This document shows, piece by piece, positions 42,027 to 47,689 of a stretch of DNA of 48,001 bases. The position numbers were made by a program, and so were the translations under genes. The stretch comes from a virus. The notes below the pieces were generated by a model. It worked only from the letters and a program-made list of their open reading frames with translations, ran no database searches and had not been told where the DNA came from. The stretch covers positions 1-48,001 of IMG/VR virus record IMGVR_UViG_3300020469_003175; one strand, written 5' to 3'. Every line of letters starts with the position of its first letter. Within the stretch, counting starts at the first letter, position 1.

Positions 42027-42092
42027 ATGAATACGAAGTATACAAATAATTATGAATGGTGTGGTTGTGAACCACCCGGGGGTGTCTTGTAG
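42027..42092 (+). CDS. Leader peptide with Trp-Cys-Gly-Cys codons (21 aa)
   Basis: A 21-codon frame with a good ribosome site (AAGGAAAG) about nine bases from the ATG, just after a sigma70-type promoter. It encodes NNYEWCGCEPPG in its centre: TGG at 42057, TGT at 42060 and TGT at 42066, amino acids that are otherwise rare. The next genes are tRNA-Trp and tRNA-Cys. The stop codon (42090) places a terminating ribosome over the antiterminator strand. Interpreted as an attenuation leader peptide, not a functional protein. Confidence 0.65.
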   Translation: MNTKYTNNYEWCGCEPPGGVL

Positions 42093-42152
42093 GCAGTTGT
42101 TCAGCAATGAATTTTAGACCCCCGGAGTTATAATGCTTACGGGGGTTTTTTT
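42061..42152 (+). promoter_or_regulatory. Putative trp-style attenuator before tRNA-Trp/tRNA-Cys
   Basis: Three RNA hairpins: GTGGTT/AACCAC (42061-42075), covering the Cys codons; CCGGGGGT (42076-42083) with ACCCCCGG (42118-42125), the antiterminator; and CCCCCG (42119-42124) with CGGGGG (42140-42145) plus seven T residues, the terminator. The last two share the C-rich strand and exclude each other. A ribosome stalled at the Trp or Cys codons would leave the antiterminator free; one reaching the stop would mask it. Confidence 0.7.
42119..42152 (+). terminator. Intrinsic terminator directly before tRNA-Trp
   Basis: CCCCCG/CGGGGG stem with TTTTTTT; the tRNA starts on the next base, so expression must depend on read-through. 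Confidence 0.75.
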
Positions 42153-42226
42153 ATGGGTGTGGTGTAATGGTAACACAACTGATTCCAAACCAGTTAATGG
42201 GGGTTCGATTCCCTCCACCTATGCCA
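42153..42226 (+). tRNA. tRNA-Trp (CCA)
   Basis: Acceptor ATGGGTG/CACCTAT (one G-U), D-arm GTG...CAC, anticodon arm ACTGA-TTCCAAA-CCAGT with an A-C mismatch at the loop end, T-loop TTCGATT, encoded CCA. Anticodon CCA reads UGG. Lies immediately downstream of the attenuator terminator. Confidence 0.88.
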
Positions 42227-42319
42227 AATAGGGAACGAGTAAAAACGTGGTTAGGCCTGAGCCCCTACATATAAGATCAGGCGGGAATAGGAGGTGCCCT
42301 CTAGAAAGGCCTCCACTTT
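42227..42319 (+). other. Structured spacer between tRNA-Trp and tRNA-Cys
   Basis: A 93-base, unusually GC-rich spacer with no good reading frame. It can form GCCTGA/TCAGGC (about 42255-42283) and GGAGG/CCTCC around the segment TGCCCTCTAGAAAGG (about 42291-42314). It does not fold as a tRNA. Could be a small RNA or processing element. Confidence 0.35.
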
Positions 42320-42393
42320 GTGGGCGTGGCGGAATGGTTACGCAGTGGATTGCAAATCCATGTATACAGGTTCGATTCCTGTCGTCCACTCCA
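42320..42393 (+). tRNA. tRNA-Cys (GCA)
   Basis: Acceptor GTGGGCG/CGTCCAC (one G-U), anticodon arm GTGGA-TTGCAAA-TCCAT, T-arm ACAGG-TTCGATT-CCTGT, discriminator T and encoded CCA. Anticodon GCA. Its discriminator U is the normal Cys identity element. Probably co-transcribed with tRNA-Trp from the attenuated promoter. Confidence 0.9.
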
Positions 42394-42401
42394 ATTTTTG
42401 G

Positions 42402-42430
42402 TTGACATCTGGTATTACCGATGTTATAAT
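42402..42430 (+). promoter_or_regulatory. Sigma70-type promoter for the phosphoesterase gene
   Basis: TTGACA, 17 bases, TATAAT: a perfect consensus. Confidence 0.85.
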
Positions 42431-42453
42431 GTATATAAGTTAGTTAGGAGAAT

Positions 42454-42978
42454 ATGATGGCAAAAGATATATGGTTAATAAGTGATACACATTTTAATCA
42501 CAGTAAGATCCTTGAATTTACACAAGGTGGTAGATCTATCAGACCTTTTTCTAACGTAGATGAAATGAATCAAACAATGTTAGATAACTGGGCAAACACT
42601 GTCAAACCGCAGGACACAGTTATACACTTAGGTGATGTATTGTTTGGTGAAAACAAAGTAGAATGGTTAGAAGCAAACTTTGCAAAGTTACCTGGTAAGA
42701 AAAGACTTGTTCTTGGAAACCACGATAACGTAAAACATGTTGCTCCGTTCTTTAAGGACATACAGTTGTGGATTGAGTTACCTGGTGTTATTTGTACTCA
42801 CACTCCATTACATGCAAGTACTCTTGAAGAAAGACATAGATGGGGTGATAACGGACCTGGAATAAATGCTCATGGACATATACATAGCAATCCTAGTCCA
42901 GATGGTCCTTACAAGTGTGTTTGTGTAGAACAAATTAATTTTACACCTATACACATTGATGAGGTTAGGAAAGGTTGA
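42454..42978 (+). CDS. Calcineurin-like metallophosphoesterase (174 aa)
   Basis: All family motifs are present in order: ISDTHFNH (D-x-H), HLGDVLFG (GD), GNHDN (GNHD), CTHTPLH and GHIHSNP (GHxH), which bind two metal ions. Phage relatives are annotated only as phosphoesterases; substrates could be nucleotides or phosphoproteins. AGGAGA precedes two adjacent ATG codons (42454, 42457). A perfect-consensus early promoter indicates strong early expression. Confidence 0.9.
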   Translation: MMAKDIWLISDTHFNHSKILEFTQGGRSIRPFSNVDEMNQTMLDNWANTVKPQDTVIHLGDVLFGENKVEWLEANFAKLPGKKRLVLGNHDNVKHVAPFFKDIQLWIELPGVICTHTPLHASTLEERHRWGDNGPGINAHGHIHSNPSPDGPYKCVCVEQINFTPIHIDEVRKG

Positions 42979-43005
42979 CAGTATAGTGCTTTGGTGCTAT
43001 ACTGT
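42975..43005 (+). promoter_or_regulatory. Sigma70-type promoter embedded in an inverted repeat
   Basis: TTGACA (42975), 17 bases, TATACT (42998-43003). The arms ACAGTATAG (42978-42986) and CTATACTGT (42997-43005) are perfect and cover both promoter elements, as an operator would; the RNA hairpin might also end the phosphoesterase message. Confidence 0.65.
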
Positions 43006-43022
43006 TAATAATTAAAAATTAA

Positions 43023-43097
43023 GGTCCCTTCGTCTATCGGTTAGGACAGCGGGTTTTCATCTCGCAAAGAGGAGTTCGATTCTCCTAGGGACTACCA
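43023..43097 (+). tRNA. tRNA-Glu (TTC)
   Basis: Acceptor GGTCCCT/AGGGACT (one G-U), anticodon arm GCGGG-TTTTCAT-CTCGC, T-arm GAGGA-GTTCGAT-TCTCC region, discriminator A and encoded CCA. Anticodon TTC reads GAA/GAG, and GAA is a frequent codon here. Followed within two bases by a late promoter. Confidence 0.9.
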
Positions 43098-43099
43098 AC

Positions 43100-43105
43100 T
43101 AAATA
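43100..43105 (+). promoter_or_regulatory. Late promoter box TAAATA, leaderless arrangement
   Basis: TAAATA-N5-ATG (43111); the spacer TGTGT is the same as before the 6047 gene. Confidence 0.6.
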
Positions 43106-43110
43106 TGTGT

Positions 43111-43392
43111 ATGGAAGATCGTACAAAAGAAGAAATCATAAAAAATATTGAGTATATTATTGATCAATATGTTCAACCAGCAGTTGAACAACACGGAGGC
43201 TATATTAAGTTAGAAGACTTTGATGTAGAGTCAGGTAAAGTTTCTGTGTTACTTCAAGGTAGTTGTAGCGGATGTGCAAGTAGCACTATTACGCTAAAAA
43301 TGGGTGTTGAGAATATGCTTAAACATTATGTACCTGAAGTAAATGCTGTAGAAGGCATGGACGATCCTAACTTCAACAATCCCTACTATTAA
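43111..43392 (+). CDS. nfuA: NfuA/NifU C-terminal domain Fe-S carrier (93 aa)
   Basis: A 93-residue stand-alone Nfu domain with the cluster-binding motif CSGC in LLQGSCSGCASSTITLKMGV; the start VQPAVEQHGGYIKLEDFD is also typical. It binds and transfers an iron-sulfur cluster as a dimer. An in-frame ATG at 43105 overlaps the promoter box, so 43111 is preferred. Possible clients in the phage or host include ferredoxin needed by the bilin reductase. Confidence 0.9.
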   Translation: MEDRTKEEIIKNIEYIIDQYVQPAVEQHGGYIKLEDFDVESGKVSVLLQGSCSGCASSTITLKMGVENMLKHYVPEVNAVEGMDDPNFNNPYY

Positions 43393-43403
43393 TCAACTAT
43401 GTG

Positions 43404-43410
43404 ATAAATA
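43404..43410 (+). promoter_or_regulatory. Late promoter box ATAAATA
   Basis: About 78 bases before the AsnRS-like gene. The leader holds GCTCAA-(T)7-TTGAGC (43429-43447) followed by a T run, which looks like an intrinsic terminator ahead of the gene. Confidence 0.5.
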
Positions 43411-43487
43411 GATGGACAAAGCAAATAGGCTCAATTTTTTTTTGAGCAAATTTTTTTTAGGTCGCAACTCGAAAAAAGGAAAAAAAG

Positions 43488-44318
43488 ATGACGCAGTTAA
43501 TATCCCCACAAAAATTTACAAACACAATTGGCCTTTTAAGGTCATTTTTTTTGGATAAAGGATTTTTAGAAGTCCACACCCAAAACAGACTCAGCATACT
43601 TGCCGCATGTGAAGATCCATTCAATGTAGCAACATATCAATACGCAGGCAAGACTTGGCCACTACCGCAAACAGGCCAGATGTGGCTCGAACATGAATTA
43701 TTAAGTAGCCCCGATAGTAAGGGGTTTTTTTGTGTCTCCACTTCCTATAGACAGGAACCAAATGCAATCCCAGGTAGACATGATATAATATTTCCAATGT
43801 TTGAATTTGAAATGCCAGGTGACATAGATGATCTTAAAAAGATGGAGTATGAACTATGTGAATACTTAGAATTCAAAAAGCCTACTGAAAAAACTTATGC
43901 TGAATGGCAAAAGCATTACGAACTTGCAGAAGATTACGAAATGACTGCTGATGAAGAAACTAAAATGCACAAGGAGTTTGGTACAACAATGATTACAGAC
44001 TTTCCAGAACTAACAAGTCCATTTTGGAATATGAGTAGAAATGCTGATGGCAAAACTGCTAAAAAGATCGATGTTATATTAGGTGGCATGGAAACTATTG
44101 GATCAGCAGAACGTTCGTGTGATGTTGATATGATGCGTGATACATTCCACAGTATTACAGACGGAGCATACTCAAAACTATTGTTTGAACTGTTTGGCAA
44201 AGAACGTGTAGAAGCAGAACTTGAAAAGTTTTTAGAGTTTGACTTCTTCCAAAGAGTGGGCGGAGGCATAGGTGTAACACGTATGATCCCTGCACTAGAA
44301 AATATCAATAAGATATAA
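43488..44318 (+). CDS. Miniature AsnRS-like class II synthetase core (276 aa)
   Basis: Contains only the class IIb catalytic core of the AspRS/AsnRS type: a motif 1-like helix and strand (LLRSFFLDKGFLEVHT, 16-31), motif 2 with Arg88 (VSTSYRQEPNAIPGRHD), METIGSAERS (201-210) and motif 3 GGGIGVTRMIPAL (Arg265). There is no N-terminal anticodon-binding domain. Archaeal relatives with this truncation make asparagine from aspartate (AS-AR); others aminoacylate small or unusual RNAs. It is not AsnA by motif. A tRNA with Asn anticodon starts eight bases downstream, suggesting a functional pair. AAAGGA upstream. Confidence 0.75.
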   Translation: MTQLISPQKFTNTIGLLRSFFLDKGFLEVHTQNRLSILAACEDPFNVATYQYAGKTWPLPQTGQMWLEHELLSSPDSKGFFCVSTSYRQEPNAIPGRHDIIFPMFEFEMPGDIDDLKKMEYELCEYLEFKKPTEKTYAEWQKHYELAEDYEMTADEETKMHKEFGTTMITDFPELTSPFWNMSRNADGKTAKKIDVILGGMETIGSAERSCDVDMMRDTFHSITDGAYSKLLFELFGKERVEAELEKFLEFDFFQRVGGGIGVTRMIPALENINKI

Positions 44319-44325
44319 GTTATAA

Positions 44326-44410
44326 TCTAGGGTGGTGAAATAGGTAAACACGCACGATTGTTTCTCGTGTGACGAAAGTCTTGGAGGTTCGAATCCTTCC
44401 CCTAGAGCCA
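44326..44410 (+). tRNA. Class II (long variable arm) tRNA with anticodon GTT
   Basis: Acceptor TCTAGGG/CCCTAGA, D-arm GTG...CAC, anticodon arm CACGA-TTGTTTC-TCGTG, variable arm TGACGAAAGTCTT with a GAC-GAAA-GTC hairpin, T-arm GGAGG-TTCGAAT-CCTTC, discriminator G, encoded CCA. GTT is the Asn anticodon, but tRNA-Asn normally lacks a long variable arm, which marks Ser, Leu and some Tyr tRNAs. G73 fits Asn or Ser. Positions 37-38 (T, C) are atypical. Charging identity is uncertain. Confidence 0.8.
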
Positions 44411-44418
44411 ACTATTAC

Positions 44419-44453
44419 CTAATAGATATACACTATTAGATTTTATATTTTTT
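44419..44453 (+). terminator. Terminator after the odd tRNA
   Basis: CTAATAG (44419-44425) pairs with CTATTAG (44433-44439), followed by TTTTATATTTTTT. Confidence 0.65.
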
Positions 44454-44455
44454 CT

Positions 44456-44475
44456 GTGCTATAATAATTTAAATA
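44456..44475 (+). promoter_or_regulatory. Extended -10 and late box before the oxygenase gene
   Basis: GTGCTATAAT gives an extended -10 (TGC-TATAAT, TATAAT at 44460-44465); TAAATA at 44470-44475 is a late box. AAGGAG follows before the ATG at 44493. Confidence 0.5.
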
Positions 44476-44492
44476 TAGCATAAGGAGAAGTC

Positions 44493-45557
44493 ATGCCACC
44501 ACGTAATCATAAGAATTGGTTAGCACAACCAAACGTAGAATCAATTAGCAGTTCAGCATATAACGATCCAGAAGTATTTGCACAAGAACAAGAACGTATC
44601 TTTAGTAAAGTTTGGGTACCTATGTGCCACATCTCGGAGATGTATAACAAACTAGACTACCGTACAACACAGATAGCAGGTGTTAATGTTATTGCATACA
44701 ATACAGGCAATGGTGTTCGAGCATATCGTAACTATGGCAGTTGGGCACCTAGTGGTACGCTAGGAGCACCTATTGTAACTGTTGAACCACAACTACATTG
44801 TGAAGTAAAGCACGGAGGTATGGTATGGGTAACACTTGATCCTAATCCCTTACAGAGTGTAGAACAATGGACAGCAGGAGCATTTGATTGTATTAGTGAT
44901 GCTATTGACACAGAAGAAATGGAAGTGTTCCATTACCACAAAGCAGTTATAGATACAAACTACAAACTGTGGCATGATACTAACAGTGAATTCTATCATG
45001 ACTTCATGCACTACTTTAATAGAGTAAGTGGATTTAACGATGAATACTTTGCACGTAAAAATATACCTTTTGACAACGGACATGTAAATGTAAGTTCATT
45101 CACTGTCAACTACGAAGAGTATGAAGGCTTTGAAGATAGAGGCCAACTATCCTTTCCTAATCTACCACCCAACCAGTGGTACATGGTCGACCTATTCCCA
45201 GGCTTTAATTTTAACTTGCGTGGTAGTGCATATAGAAGTGACAGTGTTACTCCAATAGGTTGTAATAAAGTTCTTATAGAATTTAGAGGTTATGGACTAC
45301 GCAAAGACACAGCAGAAGAAAGACGCACACGCATCAACCATCACAACAGCATATGGGGACCGTTTGGGCGTAACCTACATGAAGACCTAATTGGAGTAGC
45401 AGGACAAGGAACAACAATGCGTGAAGGCACAGAAGCACGTAACATATTGCATGGCAGACATGAGAATGGAACCATACACGATGAAGTTGGTATGCGCCAT
45501 TACTATAGTGAATGGGGCAAGTATTTGGATATTGATCCTTACCAATCCTTCTCCTAA
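44493..45557 (+). CDS. Ring-hydroxylating-oxygenase-like protein lacking the Rieske site
   Basis: A 354-residue homologue of Rieske oxygenase alpha subunits. The N-terminal opening (QERIFSKVWVPMCHISEM) and EVKHGGMVWVTLDPNP are standard, but where C-x-H-R ... C-x-x-H should occur the sequence reads RAYRNYGSWAPSGTLGAP (77-93), as if the cluster-binding loops were cleanly deleted. The catalytic domain keeps a non-heme iron-like site: Glu166, His169 and His173 (EFYHDFMH) and Asp298 (LHEDLI). Without the [2Fe-2S] cluster electrons must come from elsewhere, or the chemistry has changed. Confidence 0.75.
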   Translation: MPPRNHKNWLAQPNVESISSSAYNDPEVFAQEQERIFSKVWVPMCHISEMYNKLDYRTTQIAGVNVIAYNTGNGVRAYRNYGSWAPSGTLGAPIVTVEPQLHCEVKHGGMVWVTLDPNPLQSVEQWTAGAFDCISDAIDTEEMEVFHYHKAVIDTNYKLWHDTNSEFYHDFMHYFNRVSGFNDEYFARKNIPFDNGHVNVSSFTVNYEEYEGFEDRGQLSFPNLPPNQWYMVDLFPGFNFNLRGSAYRSDSVTPIGCNKVLIEFRGYGLRKDTAEERRTRINHHNSIWGPFGRNLHEDLIGVAGQGTTMREGTEARNILHGRHENGTIHDEVGMRHYYSEWGKYLDIDPYQSFS

Positions 45558-45581
45558 AGCCAACTAACAGATATAAGTAGT

Positions 45582-45597
45582 CGAGTGAAACCACTCG
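45582..45597 (+). promoter_or_regulatory. Hairpin enclosing the speD start codon
   Basis: CGAGTG-AAAC-CACTCG places the GTG start (45585) inside a perfect 6-bp stem; no Shine-Dalgarno is evident. Suggests controlled or weak translation initiation. Confidence 0.45.
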
Positions 45598-46034
45598 TGC
45601 ATAAGCATGTGATAATAAGAGCGGAAGTACTTAATCCGCCCACAAACGAAAACACAGCAAGTAATCAAATACAAACTCTGATTGACCGCATAGGCATGAA
45701 AGTGCTTATGGGTCCTTTTGCCAAGTATGTAGAGATGAAAGGTAACAGAGGATTAACAGTTGCCGCAATAATAGAAACTAGTCATATTGTACTACACAGT
45801 TGGGATGAAACAGATCCTGCATTAATACAATTAGATGTTTATACTTGTGGAGCATTTGATCCACGTACAGTGTTTGAGTGGGTTGAAGAGTACTACAACC
45901 CCGTTAAAATGGAATACAAATATCTTGATCGAGAACATGCTCTAACACCAGCACTATTACCTGAAAAAGATAAGTTTAAGTTTTCTACACAAGAATTAGT
46001 AGATGCTACAAATGCTATTCTGCAATCTTCTTAA
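45585..46034 (+). CDS. speD: S-adenosylmethionine decarboxylase proenzyme (SpeD)
   Basis: A 149-residue prokaryotic AdoMetDC, which supplies aminopropyl groups for spermidine. The self-cleavage region reads IETSHIVLHSWDE; Ser66 should become the pyruvoyl group. The residue before it is Thr, not the usual Glu, which is shifted back one place. His71 and Cys88 (VYTCGAFDP) match the processing and catalytic His and Cys. GTG start, within a hairpin. SpeD is known from marine T4-like phages. It converges with the Fis-like gene, overlapping by 20 bases. Confidence 0.87.
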   Translation: MKPLVHKHVIIRAEVLNPPTNENTASNQIQTLIDRIGMKVLMGPFAKYVEMKGNRGLTVAAIIETSHIVLHSWDETDPALIQLDVYTCGAFDPRTVFEWVEEYYNPVKMEYKYLDREHALTPALLPEKDKFKFSTQELVDATNAILQSS

Positions 46035-46272
46035 GTTTATATATTAAATTTTCTCTGCTAATATTAAGTAACCTAGCCGCTTTGGTTTTGTTATTATTAA
46101 CACTTTGCATTGCGTCTTGAACTAGTACCTTTTCTAAACTACTTAATTCGTCGTTAAGATCACATTTTACAGGATCAGGATCGTGGGGCCATATTACACT
46201 AAAAATCTCATATAAAGCATCTTGCTCTTTTCTAGATTGTAGTTGCTGTTCAGACTCTGATTGTGCTGTCAT
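46015..46272 (-). CDS. Fis-type helix-turn-helix regulator (85 aa)
   Basis: An 85-residue protein whose C-terminal half (NNNKTKAARLLNISRENLIY, then KLKKI) is a Fis/NtrC-type HTH (HTH_8). The N-terminal half is acidic and may dimerise. CAGGAG precedes the ATG. It diverges from the curli operon, and two palindromes lie in between, so it may regulate itself and csgFG. It could also be a nucleoid-type protein. Confidence 0.85.
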   Translation of the reverse strand: MTAQSESEQQLQSRKEQDALYEIFSVIWPHDPDPVKCDLNDELSSLEKVLVQDAMQSVNNNKTKAARLLNISRENLIYKLKKIAE

Positions 46273-46295
46273 TGGTTAAATACTCCTGGTTAATC

Positions 46296-46325
46296 GTAAA
46301 ATATTTTACAGTAAATAATACTGTA
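46296..46325. promoter_or_regulatory. Two overlapping palindromes between fis-like and csg genes
   Basis: GTAAAATATTTTAC (46296-46309) is a perfect 14-base palindrome. TACAGTA-aataa-TACTGTA (46307-46325) is a perfect inverted repeat overlapping it by three bases. Their placement between divergent genes suggests operator sites, plausibly for the Fis-like protein. Confidence 0.55.
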
Positions 46326-46341
46326 ATTACTTTACTATGAG

Positions 46342-46347
46342 TATTTA
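46342..46347 (-). promoter_or_regulatory. Leftward late box TAAATA before the fis-like gene
   Basis: Minus-strand TAAATA about 70 bases upstream of the 46272 start; the palindromes lie between it and the gene. Confidence 0.35.
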
Positions 46348-46367
46348 ACAAATGTTAAAGATCACGG

Positions 46368-46373
46368 TAAATA
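46368..46373 (+). promoter_or_regulatory. Late promoter box TAAATA for csgFG
   Basis: TAAATA followed after six bases by GGGAG and then the csgF ATG at 46392. Confidence 0.5.
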
Positions 46374-46391
46374 TCAATGGGAGAGCAGAAA

Positions 46392-46841
46392 ATGAAAAAA
46401 ATTATCACGACTACATTGTTCGTCTGTCTTATTGGTACGGCTGGAGCGAGCGAACAAGTATTCACTTTTAAAAATCCATCTTTTAGTGGATCAGGATACA
46501 GTAATCATGTACTGTCAATTGAACAGTTACAGTTTACTCGAAAGAAAGAAGCAGAAGAAAAAGCGGCGGCCGATGCGGCTAAAGCCAAACGTGAAGCGGA
46601 TAGCACTACCTTAGCAAAGTTTTTAAACAACATAGAATCTCGAATCTATGCTCAACTGTCTAAACAGTTAGTTGACAATATGTTTACTGATGACGGAGAC
46701 AGTTCTGGAACTGCAACTATTGAGGGTGCTACGATTTACTGGGTAAAGGATACAACGTCTGATACTATTACACTTCTAATTACAGAAGCGGACGGTAGCA
46801 CTACAGAGATTGTTGTTCCATTGAGCGGATTTGGATTCTAA
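46392..46841 (+). CDS. csgF: Curli assembly protein CsgF
   Basis: A 149-residue secreted protein. The start at 46392, seven bases after GGGAGAG, gives signal peptide MKKIITTTLFVCLIGTAGAS; an in-frame ATG at 46377 is less likely. The mature N-terminus EQVFTFKNPSFSGSGYSNHV is the CsgF signature that inserts into the CsgG pore. The Lys/Glu/Ala-rich segment (about 50-75) is a helical linker. CsgF couples subunit export to nucleation. First gene of a csgF-csgG-curlin operon; csgE is not seen. Confidence 0.9.
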   Translation: MKKIITTTLFVCLIGTAGASEQVFTFKNPSFSGSGYSNHVLSIEQLQFTRKKEAEEKAAADAAKAKREADSTTLAKFLNNIESRIYAQLSKQLVDNMFTDDGDSSGTATIEGATIYWVKDTTSDTITLLITEADGSTTEIVVPLSGFGF

Positions 46842-46844
46842 AAT

Positions 46845-47672
46845 ATGAGAGGTATAAGATTTTTAATAATTGGGTTTTTGGCAATGACGTTTTTAAACGG
46901 GTGTGCTACACAAACAGCAAAAGTAAACTGGAGCAGTCCAACCGAGGCACGCTCTCCCATACAGGATACTTTAGTTGCAATGCCAAAACTTGATGGTCCT
47001 AAAATTACTATAGCGGTTTATAGTTTTCAGGACAAAACTGGACAACGAAAACCAAGTGACTCATTTAGTCAGTTGTCTAGTGCGGTAACGCAAGGGTCTG
47101 AAGTTTGGGTTATTAACGCACTTCAGAAGGTAGGAGGAGGTTCTTGGTTTACCGTTGTAGAACGTGTAGGCTTAGATAATTTGGTTAAAGAAAGGCAATT
47201 GATAAGATCAACAAGGGAAGTATTTGAAGGCAAAGAGGCAGTTAAGTTAAAACCTATGTTATTTGCAGGGTTGTTATTAGAAGGTGGCGTAGTAGGCTAT
47301 GATTCAAATACAACTAGTGGCGGAGTTGGAGCAAGATATTTTGGTATCGGCGCTAACACAAGTTATCGAACTGATCAAGTAACAGTGGCAATGCGAATTG
47401 TAAGTGTTCAAACAGGTGAAGTATTACTTACTGTAGCCTGTGAGAAAACAATAGCAAGTCACAAGTCTGGAGCAGATGTATTTAGGTTTTTAGATCTTGG
47501 AACGAAAGCGTTAGAATTAGAAACGGGTTCCGCGGTCAATGAACCAACCAACTACGCAGTTAGAGCCGCAATAGAGGCATGTGTAGGGGAAATAGTAAAG
47601 AAAGGCGAAGAAGGCGAACTTTGGAAGTATAAAGGAAAAGAAATAACTTCAGAAGGACACCATCTTCATTAA
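46845..47672 (+). CDS. csgG: Curli secretion channel lipoprotein CsgG
   Basis: A 275-residue outer-membrane lipoprotein (lipobox FLNGC, Cys20), close to E. coli CsgG (277). Landmarks: KITIAVYSFQDKTGQRKPSD, FTVVERVGLDNLVKERQLIR, LLLEGGVVGYDSNTTSGGVG and ARYFGIGANTSYRTDQVTVA, the last covering the barrel hairpins and constriction region. It forms the nonameric pore through which curlin crosses the outer membrane. Three bases after csgF. CsgG/CsgF-like genes have been noted in pelagimyophages. Confidence 0.93.
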   Translation: MRGIRFLIIGFLAMTFLNGCATQTAKVNWSSPTEARSPIQDTLVAMPKLDGPKITIAVYSFQDKTGQRKPSDSFSQLSSAVTQGSEVWVINALQKVGGGSWFTVVERVGLDNLVKERQLIRSTREVFEGKEAVKLKPMLFAGLLLEGGVVGYDSNTTSGGVGARYFGIGANTSYRTDQVTVAMRIVSVQTGEVLLTVACEKTIASHKSGADVFRFLDLGTKALELETGSAVNEPTNYAVRAAIEACVGEIVKKGEEGELWKYKGKEITSEGHHLH

Positions 47673-47689
47673 AAGAACAAGGAGCGAGA

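Noticed and set aside
43412-43555. Frame of about 48 codons overlapping the asparagine-related gene start, with early Asn codons
   Set aside because: Its ATG lies one base after the late box, before the predicted transcript start, and has no ribosome site.
43488-44318. Assignment as classical AsnA asparagine synthetase
   Set aside because: Motifs 2 and 3 match the AsnRS/AspRS core; AsnA signatures are not visible.
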